A DNA stretch of 64,000 nucleotides from contig NZ_JAAVUP010000002.1 in NCBI RefSeq assembly GCF_012163135.1, positions 682,001-746,000 of the forward strand, in the 5' to 3' direction. Of this stretch, positions 42,921-51,397 are shown one piece after another. Each line of letters opens with the position of its first letter. Within the stretch, counting starts at the first letter, position 1. Made by a program: the position numbers and the translations under genes. The notes below the pieces were generated by a model. The model did not search any database and was not told the DNA's origin. It saw only the letters and a program-made list of their open reading frames with translations. The DNA is from Neoroseomonas oryzicola (GTDB lineage: Bacteria > Pseudomonadota > Alphaproteobacteria > Acetobacterales > Acetobacteraceae).

Positions 42921-43763
42921 ATGGCCGAAATCCATCCCACCGCGGCGGTCGCCCCCGGCGCCGTCATCGGTGCGGGCTGCCGCGTCGGCCCCGGCTGCGT
43001 CATCGGCCCCGATGTCGTGCTCGAGGACGATGTAGAGCTGATCGCCCATGTCGTGGTCGACGGGCATACGCGCCTCGGCAAGGGCGTGCGGGTCTTCCCG
43101 TTTGCCACCATCGGCATGGCGCCGCAGGACCTGAAGTACAAGAACGAACCGACGCGCTGCGAGGTCGGCGCCGGGACGCTGGTGCGCGAGGGCGCGACGA
43201 TCCATCGCGCCAGCGTCGGCGGCGGCGGCGTCACGGTCGTCGGTGCCGGCTGCATGCTGATGGCGACCGCCCATGTCGCGCATGACTGCGTGCTGGGCGA
43301 CGGCGTCATCCTCGCGAACAACGTGATGCTCGGCGGGCATGTGCATGTCGGCGCGGGCGCCTTCATCGGTGGCGGCGCCGCGGTGCACCAGACGGTGCGC
43401 GTCGGGCGGCTCGCGATGGTCAGCGGCCTCGCCGGCGTGACCAACGACATCCCGCCCTTCGGCTACGTCTTCGGCCTGCCGGCGCGCCTCGTCGGGTTCA
43501 ACAAGATCGGGCTGCTGCGCCGCGGCGCGTCGCGCGACCAGCTGCGCACGCTGCGGTCGGTGCACAACCTGCTGTTCAAGGATGTCGGCGAGTTCGCCGC
43601 GAAGCTCGCCGAGGTCGAGACGCGCTTCGGCGCCGATCCGCTGGTGCAGGAACTCATCGTCTTCGTGCGCGACCCCTCGCGCCGCCGCCAGCTCGTGCGC
43701 CCCGGCCGCATGGCCGCGCCGGAACTGGGCGGCACGGATGAGGAGAACGGGGAGGGGTCGTGA
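42921..43763 (+). CDS. lpxA: UDP-N-acetylglucosamine acyltransferase
   Basis: The 280-residue protein is a hexapeptide left-handed beta-helix ([22 protein letters not shown]) with a helical C-terminal domain. The family core [21 protein letters not shown] and the catalytic His region [14 protein letters not shown] are present. It attaches the first 3-hydroxyacyl chain in lipid A synthesis. The final 20 residues are acidic ([11 protein letters not shown]). It ends by overlapping lpxI (GTGA). Confidence 0.97.
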   Translation: MAEIHPTAAVAPGAVIGAGCRVGPGCVIGPDVVLEDDVELIAHVVVDGHTRLGKGVRVFPFATIGMAPQDLKYKNEPTRCEVGAGTLVREGATIHRASVGGGGVTVVGAGCMLMATAHVAHDCVLGDGVILANNVMLGGHVHVGAGAFIGGGAAVHQTVRVGRLAMVSGLAGVTNDIPPFGYVFGLPARLVGFNKIGLLRRGASRDQLRTLRSVHNLLFKDVGEFAAKLAEVETRFGADPLVQELIVFVRDPSRRRQLVRPGRMAAPELGGTDEENGEGS

Positions 43764-44614
43764 GCCCCCCCGAGGGTCCGCTCGGCATCATCGCGGGCGG
43801 CGGCGGGCTGCCTGTCCGCGTGGCGGAGGCGGTCGCGGCCTCCGGGCGGCCGGTCGCGGTCGCGGTGCTCGACGGCCATGGCGATCCCGAGGCCTTCGCA
43901 GCATTTCCGTCGCAGGCCTTCCGCTGGGGCCTCGCGGCCCAGATGCTCGCCTGGCTGAAGGGCCATGGGGTGCGGCAGGTGGTGCTGGCGGGGACCGTCT
44001 CGCGGCCGTCGCTGCTCTCGCTGCGGCCGGATGCGGCGGGGATGAAGCTGCTCGCGCGCATCGGCAAGGCCGCCTTCACGGGCGACGATTCCATCCTGCG
44101 CGCGGTGATGAAGGTCCTCGCCGAGGACGGGTTCGAGGTGGTCGGCGCCCAGCAGGTGCTCGCCGGGCTCCTGCCGTCGGCCGCGCTGCTGGCCGGGCCG
44201 GCGCCGGACGACCTCGCGCGCGCGGACATCCAGCGCGGCCTCGCGGTCTGCCGGGCGCTCGGCGCCGCGGATGTCGGGCAGGGCTGCGTGGTCCAGCAGG
44301 GGCTGGTCCTGGCCGTCGAGGCCATCGAGGGCACGGACGCCATGCTCGACCGCTGCGGCGCGCTGCGGCGCGACGGCCCCGGCGGCGTGCTGGTGAAGTG
44401 CGTGAAGCCCGGCCAGTCGCGCTTGGCCGACCTGCCAACCATCGGGCCGCGGACCGTGGAAGGTGCCGTCGCCGCCGGGCTCCGCGGCTTGGCCTTCGAG
44501 GCCGACGGCACCATCCTCCTGGATCGCGAGACCACCATCGCCCGGGCGGCGGCAGCGGGGCTGTTCCTGCTCGCCTTCGATCCGGGGGAATTCACGGAAG
44601 GAACGACAGCATGA
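43760..44614 (+). CDS. lpxI: UDP-2,3-diacylglucosamine pyrophosphatase LpxI
   Basis: The 284-residue protein is of the DUF1009/LpxI family that replaces LpxH in many alphaproteobacteria. Landmarks are [40 protein letters not shown] and the active-site region [22 protein letters not shown]. It hydrolyses UDP-diacylglucosamine to lipid X. The GTG start overlaps the lpxA stop, and its stop overlaps the gloA ATG. The usual next gene lpxB is absent from this position. Confidence 0.93.
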   Translation: MSPPEGPLGIIAGGGGLPVRVAEAVAASGRPVAVAVLDGHGDPEAFAAFPSQAFRWGLAAQMLAWLKGHGVRQVVLAGTVSRPSLLSLRPDAAGMKLLARIGKAAFTGDDSILRAVMKVLAEDGFEVVGAQQVLAGLLPSAALLAGPAPDDLARADIQRGLAVCRALGAADVGQGCVVQQGLVLAVEAIEGTDAMLDRCGALRRDGPGGVLVKCVKPGQSRLADLPTIGPRTVEGAVAAGLRGLAFEADGTILLDRETTIARAAAAGLFLLAFDPGEFTEGTTA

Positions 44615-45012
44615 GCCAGGGCCGCTTCCTGCACACGATGATCCGCGTGGGCAACCTCGACCGCAGCATCAAGTTCTACACCGAGCTGCTCGGCATGAAG
44701 GAACTCCGTCGCCGCGACGTGCCCGACGGCAAGTACACCCTTGCCTTCCTCGGCTACGGCGAGGGCAACGCCGAGGGCCAGGGCGAGATCGAGCTCACCT
44801 ACAACTACGGCGTCGAGAAGTACGAGCAGGGCAACGCCTTCGGGCACCTCGCGGTCGGCGTGCCGGACGTGGCGGCGGCCTGCGAAGCCGTGCGCGCCGG
44901 CGGCGGCAAGGTGACGCGCGAGGCCGGGCCGGTGAAGTTCGGCACGACCATCATCGCCTTCGTCGAGGATCCGGACGGCTACAAGATCGAGCTGATCCAG
45001 CGCATGTCCTGA
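44611..45012 (+). CDS. gloA: lactoylglutathione lyase (glyoxalase I)
   Basis: The 133-residue VOC-fold enzyme has the metal-site His in [32 protein letters not shown], the Glu in IELTYNYG, the His in FGHLAVGV and the Glu in YKIELIQR. It isomerises the methylglyoxal-glutathione adduct to S-lactoylglutathione. The length is typical for bacterial gloA. The ATG overlaps the lpxI stop, so it is read with the lipid A genes, although the functional link is loose. Confidence 0.95.
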   Translation: MSQGRFLHTMIRVGNLDRSIKFYTELLGMKELRRRDVPDGKYTLAFLGYGEGNAEGQGEIELTYNYGVEKYEQGNAFGHLAVGVPDVAAACEAVRAGGGKVTREAGPVKFGTTIIAFVEDPDGYKIELIQRMS

Positions 45013-45024
45013 CGCGGGGCGGGG

Positions 45025-46413
45025 GTGGACCCGCTCTCGCTGCTCCGCGGCCTCCTCGACACCACCGAGGATGCCGCGCGCGCCCTGGTCGGCCGCGAGC
45101 GCATCCGTCTCGCGGTCACCGGCCTGTCGCGCGCGGGCAAGACGGTCTTCCTCACCTCGCTCATCGCGAACCTGATTGCCGCGGGGCGCGGCGCGCGGAC
45201 GCTGCCGGCGCTGTCCGACGCGACCGGCGGGCGGATCCGCCGCGTCTTCGTCGTCCCCGCCGGCACCGAGACCGTGCCGCGCTTCGACCCCGAGGCGCAT
45301 CTCGGCGCGCTCGCCGCCGATCCGCCGCGTTGGCCGGAACGCACCGAGGACTTCTCCACCCTCTCCATCGCGATAGATGTCGAGCGCCGCACCTCCCTCG
45401 GCGGCCTGCTGCCGGAGCGGCGGCTGACGCTCGACCTCATCGACTATCCGGGCGAATGGCTTCTCGACCTGCCGATGCTGCGGCAGGACTACGCCACCTG
45501 GTCGGGCGAGACGCTGGCGCGCTTCCGGCGCGGCGTGCGCGCGGCGGCGGCGGCCGAGTTCCTCGCCTTCCTCGATGCCTTGCCGGCCGACGCGCCGGCC
45601 GAGGATGCGCTCGCGAAGCGCGGCTACACCCTCTACCGCGATGCGCTGCGCGCCTGCCGCGACGCGCATGGCCTGCGCTTCCTCCAGCCCGGACGCTTCC
45701 TCAACCCCGGTCCGCGCGGGGAGGCGCCGCTGCTGTGGTTCTTCCCGCTGCCCGAGGGCGCGCGGGGCGGCCTCGCCGACCTCTGCGCGCGGCGCTACGC
45801 CGCCTATCTCGACGACCAGCGCAGCACCTTCCTCGATCCGTATTTCTCGCGCTTCCATCGCCAGGTGGTGCTGGTCGACGTGCTCGGCGCGCTGCATGCG
45901 GGGGAGGAAGCCTTCCGCGACACCGGCGATGCGCTTGCCGCCGTCGCGTCGATCATCTCCGGGGCCAACTGGCTCGAACGGCTGCTCGGCGCGGCGCCGA
46001 CGCGCGTCGCCTTCGCCGCGACCAAGGCCGACCACGTGCCGACGCGCGCGCGGGATGCGCTGGCCGCGCTGGTCGAGCACATCGCCTTCGGCGCGCGCGG
46101 CCGCGCGGCGCAGTCGGGGGCCGCGGTGTCCTGCCACGCGGTGGCCGCCGTCCGCTGCACCGAGGACGCGGTCGCCCGGCTCGAAGGCCAGGCCGTCGCG
46201 GCCGTGCGGGGGGTGCTTTTGCAGGACGGCCGCGGCGCCACCATCTATCCGGGCGAGGTGCCGATGAAACCGCCCGAACCCGATTTCTGGGATGCCGGCC
46301 TGTTCACCATGCCGGAGTTCCGCCCGCCCCGCCTCGACCCGGCGGGGACCTCCGGCATGCCGCATCTCGGCCTCGATGCGCTGCTGGCTTGGCTGATCGG
46401 GGATTTGCTGTGA
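45025..46413 (+). CDS. ycjX: YcjX-like P-loop GTPase (DUF463)
   Basis: The 462-residue protein has a P-loop GLSRAGKT at 33-40 (with FLTSLIANLI after it), a Walker B-like LDLIDYPGEWLLD, and the C-terminal family segment VPMKPPEPDFWDAGLFTMPEFRPP. E. coli YcjX is a stress-induced, heat-shock-regulated NTPase of unclear role. The GTG start is 12 bases after gloA. The stop overlaps the YcjF-like gene (GTGA), the same pairing as in E. coli. Confidence 0.9.
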   Translation: MDPLSLLRGLLDTTEDAARALVGRERIRLAVTGLSRAGKTVFLTSLIANLIAAGRGARTLPALSDATGGRIRRVFVVPAGTETVPRFDPEAHLGALAADPPRWPERTEDFSTLSIAIDVERRTSLGGLLPERRLTLDLIDYPGEWLLDLPMLRQDYATWSGETLARFRRGVRAAAAAEFLAFLDALPADAPAEDALAKRGYTLYRDALRACRDAHGLRFLQPGRFLNPGPRGEAPLLWFFPLPEGARGGLADLCARRYAAYLDDQRSTFLDPYFSRFHRQVVLVDVLGALHAGEEAFRDTGDALAAVASIISGANWLERLLGAAPTRVAFAATKADHVPTRARDALAALVEHIAFGARGRAAQSGAAVSCHAVAAVRCTEDAVARLEGQAVAAVRGVLLQDGRGATIYPGEVPMKPPEPDFWDAGLFTMPEFRPPRLDPAGTSGMPHLGLDALLAWLIGDLL

Positions 46414-47270
46414 GCGGCCGCCCGACCCCGCGCGTCATCCTCGACGAGGGAACGGCCCCGGCGCCGCGCCTCGATTTCGGCTGGGAGGTGCAGGTGGCGC
46501 CCCCGGTGCCGCCGGCGCGCGGCTGGTCGACGATGGCCCTGATCGGCCTCGGGGCGGCGGTGCTGGTCCTGGGTTTCTCGCTGCTCGAAGCCGGGAACTT
46601 CGTCGCGGCGCAATTCGCGCAGGCGGCGTGGCTCGGCTGGTTGACCCTGGCCGTTGCGACGGCCGGGTTCGGCCTGGTCTTCGTGGCGATCGGGCGGGAA
46701 TTACGGGGCTACCTCGCGCTCGGCACCGTCGATCGCGCCCGGGCCGCCGTGGCGCGCGGCGATCCCGCGGCCCTGCGCTCAGCGCTTGCTGCGTGGCAGG
46801 CCGGCCTGCCGGAAGGCCGCGCGAAGCCCGGGGATCTCGGCAACATGCCGATCAACGCGGCCTGCGCGCTGGTCGAGGCCAAGACGCTCGCCCCCATCGC
46901 GCAGGACGCGGCCGCACTGGGCCGCGCCGCGGCGGTGCAGGCCTTCGCGGTGACGGCGGTCAGCCCCTCGCCGGCGCTCGATGCGCTGGTCTTCGGCTGG
47001 CGCGGCATCCGCCTGGTGCGGCAGGTCGCGGCGCTGCACGGCTTCCGGCCCGGGATCGCGGGCACCGTCTCCCTGTTGCGGCGCGTCGCCGTCGATGCGG
47101 CGACGGTCGCGGCGACCGATGTCGCGGTGGATGCGGCGGTGCGCGGGCTGCTCAGCTCCAGGCTGGCGGAGCATGTCGCAGGGGAGGCCGCGGCGGGGGC
47201 CGTCGCCGCGCGGCGGATGATGCTGCTCGCGCGCGCGGCGGATGAAGCCTGCCGCGTTCTTCCACGCTGA
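46410..47270 (+). CDS. ycjF: YcjF-like membrane protein (DUF697)
   Basis: The 286-residue protein has two transmembrane helices at about 40-60 and 70-92, a linker, then the DUF697 domain (AFAVTAVSPSPALDALVFGWRGIRLVRQVAALHGFRPGIAGTVSLLRRV). It is the partner of the YcjX-like GTPase immediately upstream, with a GTGA overlap. The role is unknown but belongs to envelope stress in enterobacteria. A long frame upstream of 46410 is antisense-like shadow sequence of ycjX and was not used. Confidence 0.85.
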   Translation: MSGRPTPRVILDEGTAPAPRLDFGWEVQVAPPVPPARGWSTMALIGLGAAVLVLGFSLLEAGNFVAAQFAQAAWLGWLTLAVATAGFGLVFVAIGRELRGYLALGTVDRARAAVARGDPAALRSALAAWQAGLPEGRAKPGDLGNMPINAACALVEAKTLAPIAQDAAALGRAAAVQAFAVTAVSPSPALDALVFGWRGIRLVRQVAALHGFRPGIAGTVSLLRRVAVDAATVAATDVAVDAAVRGLLSSRLAEHVAGEAAAGAVAARRMMLLARAADEACRVLPR

Positions 47271-47274
47271 ACAT

Positions 47275-47330
47275 CGGGGAGGGCTTTGCCCTCCCCGGAC
47301 CCCACCCACCAAAGGCCGAAAGGCCTTTGG
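47275..47330 (+). repeat. two-hairpin gene-flanking repeat (copy 3), after the ycjF-like gene
   Basis: The first hairpin is GGGGAGGGC-TTT-GCCCTCCCC (47276-47296), extendable by one pair. The second is CCAAAGGCC-GAAA-GGCCTTTGG (47309-47330). They are joined by GGACCCCACCCA. The same layout follows the nadX-like gene (26820-26889), and the second hairpin occurs near 7181-7202. It lies directly after the ycjF-like stop. Confidence 0.6.
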
Positions 47331-47364
47331 AAACCGGGACGAAGGACGTACGGCGCCTTCGGCG

Positions 47365-48348
47365 TCAGCCCTCCAGGCGCACGTTTGCGGCCCGCGCTAC
47401 CTCGCGGAAGGTCGCGATCTCGGTGCGGATGAAGGTGGCGTATTCCTCGGGCGTCATCGGGTCCGGGACCGCGCCCATCTGAAGGATGCGATCGGCGATC
47501 GCCGGCTCGCGCAGGATGGCGACGACATCGGCGTTGATGCGACGGATGATCTCGGCCGGCGTGCCCGTCGGCGCCACCAGCCCCGACCAGCCGGCCGCCT
47601 GGTAGCCCGGCACCAGCGTCTCGGCGATGGTCGGCACCTGCGGCAGCTGCGGAACGCGCCGCGCGCTGCACAAGGCGATCGGCTTCACGCGGCCGTCGCG
47701 GATATGCGGCAGCGCCGACGCGACGGAATCCGTCATCAGCTTCACATTGCCCGCGATGACGTCGGCGATCGCCGGCCCGCTGCCGCGGTAATGCACGATG
47801 TTGAAGCGGATATTGGCGCGCAGCATCAGCAACTCCGCCGCCATGTGCTGGCTCGTCGCCGGCCCGGCCGAGGCCATGTCCAGCGCCCCCGGCTGCGCCC
47901 GCGCCGCGGCGGCGAGTTCCGGCATGGTGTTCCACGGCACCGAGGGATGCGCGATGACGAGCAGCGGCACCATCGCGACATTGGTGATGGCGGCGAAGTC
48001 CTTCTCGGCATCGTAGGGCACGCGCGGCAGAACCGACGGATTGACGCCGAGCGTGCCCGACGTCCCCGCCGTCAGCGTGTAGCCATCGGCCGGGGCGCGG
48101 GCGCCGGCCTCGAGCGCCGGGGCGCCGGCACCGCCCGCGCGGTTCTCCACCACGACGCGCTGCGGCCACCGCTTGGACAACTCGTCCGCCACGAGGCGGG
48201 TGATGATGTCGGATGCCTGGCCCGGCGGGAACGGCACGATGATGCGCACGGGCCGGTTCGGCCAGTCGGACTGCGCGTGGGTCACGACGGGCAGCAGGGG
48301 CAGGCTGGCGGCGCCGAGCAGCGCCCGGCGGCGGATGGTGTGGGACAT
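47365..48348 (-). CDS. Bug/TctC-family tripartite-transport substrate-binding protein
   Basis: This 327-residue periplasmic protein has a signal peptide (MSHTIRRRALLGAASLPLLPVVTHA) and the Bug pattern: WPNRPVRIIVPFPPGQASDI, VVVENRAGGAGAPALEAGARAPADGYTL, VHYRGSGPAIADVIAGN. It is the second orphan of this family in the window and shares only family-level similarity with the one at 28.7 kb. No TctA or TctB genes are nearby. GAGGAAAC precedes the ATG. Confidence 0.9.
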   Translation of the reverse strand: MSHTIRRRALLGAASLPLLPVVTHAQSDWPNRPVRIIVPFPPGQASDIITRLVADELSKRWPQRVVVENRAGGAGAPALEAGARAPADGYTLTAGTSGTLGVNPSVLPRVPYDAEKDFAAITNVAMVPLLVIAHPSVPWNTMPELAAAARAQPGALDMASAGPATSQHMAAELLMLRANIRFNIVHYRGSGPAIADVIAGNVKLMTDSVASALPHIRDGRVKPIALCSARRVPQLPQVPTIAETLVPGYQAAGWSGLVAPTGTPAEIIRRINADVVAILREPAIADRILQMGAVPDPMTPEEYATFIRTEIATFREVARAANVRLEG

Positions 48349-48376
48349 GCGGGTTTCCTCCGGAACGGGCCGGAGA

Positions 48377-48766
48377 CTAACCCCGGGCGATCGCATCCTC
48401 CAACCGCGCCTGTTCGCGGCGCAGGCCGTCGCGGCGTTCGGCGGCGGCGCGACGGTCGCGCAGCGCGTCCAGCACCTTCTCTTGCGTCCGTGCGGCGGCG
48501 AGCGCCCTGCGCTCGGCCTCCAGCGCCGCGCCGGCGCGCACCATAGCGGCCGCCTGCCGTTGCCGCGCGGCGAGCATGCGGGCGAGGAAGTCGCCATAGG
48601 TCCGCGGCGCTTCCTCCGGGCGTTCGGCCTGAAGGTCGCGCTCGATGGCCGCGGCGGCGTCCTGCTGCGCGGCCAGCTGCGCCTGTGCCTCGGCAAGGCG
48701 CAGCCGGGCGGTGTCCGTGTCGATCTGGCGCAGCCTGGCAAGAAGGGCGAGTGGGTCTCTGGGCAC
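48377..48766 (-). CDS. coiled-coil protein, FliJ-like
   Basis: The 129-residue protein is almost entirely Ala/Arg/Gln/Glu-rich helix (LARLRQIDTDTARLRLAEAQAQLAAQQDAAAAI), which predicts a long antiparallel coiled coil. The start RDPLALLARLRQ resembles FliJ, the flagellar export chaperone, but no flagellar genes are near. It begins at a GTG 9 bases after GGAGG. The frame continues far upstream only as a shadow of the gene on the other strand. The function is unproven. Confidence 0.6.
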   Translation of the reverse strand: MPRDPLALLARLRQIDTDTARLRLAEAQAQLAAQQDAAAAIERDLQAERPEEAPRTYGDFLARMLAARQRQAAAMVRAGAALEAERRALAAARTQEKVLDALRDRRAAAERRDGLRREQARLEDAIARG

Positions 48767-48892
48767 GGGTCGGGTCCTCCGTCCGTGCTTCGCCTGTAGC
48801 GGGCGAAAAGTTGCGCCCCGGTGAAGGCGCGACCCTGGCGCGGGGGCGGGACGCGTGGGAGAAGGCCGCAAAGCCGCCCCGAGGAAGCGCCC

Positions 48893-49984
48893 ATGCCCAC
48901 GCCTGCCAACACCCTCCGCATCGCCGTCCTGCCCGGCGACGGCATCGGCACGGAAGTGACCCAGGCGACGCTCGCGGTGCTCGAGCCGCTGGCGAAGCGG
49001 CACAATCTCGGCCTCGACTTCGAGCATCTGCGCGCCGGCGCCTTCTGCTACCGCGACACCGGCACGGCGATGAGCGAGGAGACCTTCGACAAGGCCGCCA
49101 AGGCCGACGCCATCCTGCTCGGCGCCATGGGCTGGCCGGAAATACGCACCACAGACGGGACCGAGATCGCCCCGCAGCTCGACCTGCGCTTCCGTCTCAA
49201 CCTTTATGCCGGCGTGCGGCCCTTCCGCGCGCTGCCGGGCGTGCCGGTCGCCCTCGCCGATCCGCGTGCGCGCGACATCGACCTGGTGATTGTGCGCGAG
49301 AGCACCGAAGGCCTGTTCTTCTCCCGCGACCGCGGCACCGTCACGCACGACATGGCCGAGGAGACGCTGCGCATCACGCGTCCGGTGACCGAGAAGCTCG
49401 CGCGCTTCTCCTTCCGCCTCGCGCAGCAGCGCGCCACGCGGCGCGGCCGCAAGGGCAACGTGACGCTGGTCGACAAGGCCAACGTCTTCCGCGCCTTCGC
49501 CTTCATGCGCGGCATCTTCAACGAGGTCGCGACGGAATACCCCGATGTCGCGCATGGCGCGCACTACGTCGATGCGATGGCGCTCGACCTGGTGCGCAAG
49601 CCCTGGGCCTTCGACGTGCTGCCGACCGAGAACATGTTCGGCGACATTCTGTCCGACCTCGGCGCGGGGCTGGTGGGGGGCATGGGCTTCGCACCATCCG
49701 CCGACATCGGGGACACCCATGCGGTGTTCCAGCCGGCGCACGGCACGGCGCCGGACATCGCGGGGAAGGGGCTGGCGAACCCGACGGCGACGATCCTGTC
49801 CGCGGCGATGATGCTGGACTGGCTGGCCGGGAAGGGCGCGGGCCAGGCCTATGCCGATGCGGCGGCCGAACTCGACGCGGCCGTGGACGGCGCCTTCGCG
49901 GAGGGGCTGCGCACCGCCGATATCGGCGGCAGCGACGGCACGGCGGCGGCGGCGCGGGCCGTGGCGGCGCGCATCGGCGGCTGA
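48893..49984 (+). CDS. isocitrate/isopropylmalate dehydrogenase family enzyme
   Basis: The 363-residue protein has the beta-decarboxylating dehydrogenase pattern: IAVLPGDGIGTEV (about 11-23), RLNLYAGVRPFR, VRESTEGLFFSRD, the catalytic Lys region VTLVDKANVFRA, the metal-site Asp residues in NMFGDILSDLGAGLVGG, and QPAHGTAPDIAGKGLANP. The substrate loop (GWPEIRTTDGTEIAP) differs from classic LeuB, and no leuC or leuD is adjacent. It may act on a different malate-type substrate such as tartrate, so I give no symbol. GAGGAAG precedes the ATG. Confidence 0.88.
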   Translation: MPTPANTLRIAVLPGDGIGTEVTQATLAVLEPLAKRHNLGLDFEHLRAGAFCYRDTGTAMSEETFDKAAKADAILLGAMGWPEIRTTDGTEIAPQLDLRFRLNLYAGVRPFRALPGVPVALADPRARDIDLVIVRESTEGLFFSRDRGTVTHDMAEETLRITRPVTEKLARFSFRLAQQRATRRGRKGNVTLVDKANVFRAFAFMRGIFNEVATEYPDVAHGAHYVDAMALDLVRKPWAFDVLPTENMFGDILSDLGAGLVGGMGFAPSADIGDTHAVFQPAHGTAPDIAGKGLANPTATILSAAMMLDWLAGKGAGQAYADAAAELDAAVDGAFAEGLRTADIGGSDGTAAAARAVAARIGG

Positions 49985-49991
49985 CGACGCG

Positions 49992-50468
49992 TCACGGCTG
50001 CAGCGGAGTGATGTGCGGGCCACGCACCCCATCATCCAGCGCGCGCAGCACCTCGGGGAACAGGGCGAGCAGTTCGGCGGCGACCTCCGTCGCCGGGCGC
50101 AGCGCGCCGCGGCCGACCAGCCGCTGCAGCAGCGTCCTGTCCTGCCGGAACCAGGCGCCCGGACCCAGGCCGCGGCCGGGCTTCAGGCGACCGGAGCCAG
50201 GCAGCCAGCCGGCGAAGACCTCCTCGGGCGGGAAGATGCGGCCGTCGATCGCGAAGCCCCCGCCAGGGCAGGCGCCGTAGTCGAGGACGAAGCGCGGACG
50301 GCCGTATTTCTCCCACTGGATTTCGAGGATCTGCACCTGACCGCCGACGGTCCGTCGGAAGGTCAGCGTGGCGGGCATCCGGCGGCGGTCGGGGCGGAAC
50401 CCGGCCGCCTCGGCCACTGGAAGGAAGGCGTCGGCGACGGCCCGGCGCAGCTCCGTCGTCCGCCCCAT
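49992..50468 (-). CDS. small conserved-looking protein, possibly DUF4304-like
   Basis: The 158-residue protein begins MGRTTELRRAVADAFLPVAEAAGFRPDRRRMPATLTFRR and continues with LEIQWEKYGRPRFVLDYG. A helix, a short basic stretch and alternating beta strands of this kind resemble DUF4304-type proteins, but I cannot confirm it by search. No signal peptide is present. It starts 7 bases after the SDR stop on the same strand, so the two are probably co-transcribed. Confidence 0.6.
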   Translation of the reverse strand: MGRTTELRRAVADAFLPVAEAAGFRPDRRRMPATLTFRRTVGGQVQILEIQWEKYGRPRFVLDYGACPGGGFAIDGRIFPPEEVFAGWLPGSGRLKPGRGLGPGAWFRQDRTLLQRLVGRGALRPATEVAAELLALFPEVLRALDDGVRGPHITPLQP

Positions 50469-50475
50469 CGCGGGG

Positions 50476-51282
50476 TCACCGCTTGGCCTGCAGCCAGACT
50501 GCGTCGGCGGCCAGTTCCGGCCAGCCGATCGGGCGCATCGCTGCCGGGGCCTCCGGCGCCGCCGCATCCCACCGCCCGGCGGTGATCCGCTGACCCGTGA
50601 TGCCCTGCGCGGCGTCCGACAGCAGCCAGGCGAGCGGCGGGCCCATCACCGCCGGGCGCAGCATCTGCTCGCGCGGCCAGCTCGCCCCGGCGCCGATGAA
50701 GGGCGTATCGGTCGGCCCGCCCGGGATGAGCACGTTCACGGTGATGCCGGTGCCCGCCAGTTCCTCCGCCCAGACCGCCGAGGCCGCCTCCAGCGCCGCC
50801 TTGGTCGACCCATAGGGCAGCACGCGCAGCATGGTGCGGAAGGAGGTCGTGTTGTTCACGACCCGTCCCCAGCCGGCGGCGCGCATCATCGGCAGCGCTT
50901 CCCGCAGCAGCAGCATCGGCGCGCGGACGTTGATGGCGAAGAAGCGGTCCCAGGTGGCGGCGTCGAGCTCCTGGATGGAGGGCAGCCGCGTCTCGGCATC
51001 GGGGCGGAGGCTCGAAACGCCGATGCCGGCGTTGTTCACCACCGCATCGACCCGCCCGAAGCGCGCAGCGGCGGCGGCCACGCCCTCCCGGCAGCCCGCT
51101 TCCGTCCCAAGATCGGCGAGGATCGGGTGCAGCGCCGCCCCCGGATGCTCGGCGGCCAGGGCATCGAGCCCCGCCTGGTCGCGGTCCAGCGCCGCGACGG
51201 CGTGCCCCGCCGCCAGCGTCGATTCCACCATGGCCTTGCCGATGCCGCCCGCGGCGCCGGTGATCAGGACGATGCGCCCCAT
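50476..51282 (-). CDS. short-chain dehydrogenase/reductase
   Basis: The 268-residue enzyme has the NAD(P) motif TGAAGGIGKAM (about 7-17), NNAGIG, an active-site Ser in NTTSFRT and the catalytic pair in PYGSTKAALE (Y and K in YxxxK). Unlike the SDR at 19.8 kb, its catalytic set is intact. The substrate is unknown. It diverges from the flavin monooxygenase gene with 115 bases between them. Confidence 0.92.
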   Translation of the reverse strand: MGRIVLITGAAGGIGKAMVESTLAAGHAVAALDRDQAGLDALAAEHPGAALHPILADLGTEAGCREGVAAAAARFGRVDAVVNNAGIGVSSLRPDAETRLPSIQELDAATWDRFFAINVRAPMLLLREALPMMRAAGWGRVVNNTTSFRTMLRVLPYGSTKAALEAASAVWAEELAGTGITVNVLIPGGPTDTPFIGAGASWPREQMLRPAVMGPPLAWLLSDAAQGITGQRITAGRWDAAAPEAPAAMRPIGWPELAADAVWLQAKR

Positions 51283-51397
51283 GACCCTTGTTCCCTCCGC
51301 AATCCACCCCAGCCTGGATCAGGCGCGGCGATTGGGCCAGGGCTGACCCGGCGCGGCCGCGCGGCTATTGTCCGGCGCGAAAGGGAAGAGGCCGATC

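Noticed and set aside
43654-46365. A 903-codon minus-strand open frame
   Set aside because: It is antisense to conserved lpxA, lpxI, gloA and ycjX genes and has no family motif. Long antisense frames are common at this G+C.
44463-47270. A 935-codon plus-strand open frame
   Set aside because: It overlaps lpxI, gloA and ycjX in another frame, with Arg/Pro/Ala-rich shadow composition. Only 46410-47270 (YcjF-like) is coding.
48377-48766. Firm assignment of the coiled-coil gene as flagellar fliJ
   Set aside because: The resemblance is limited to composition and the first dozen residues, and no flagellar genes are near.
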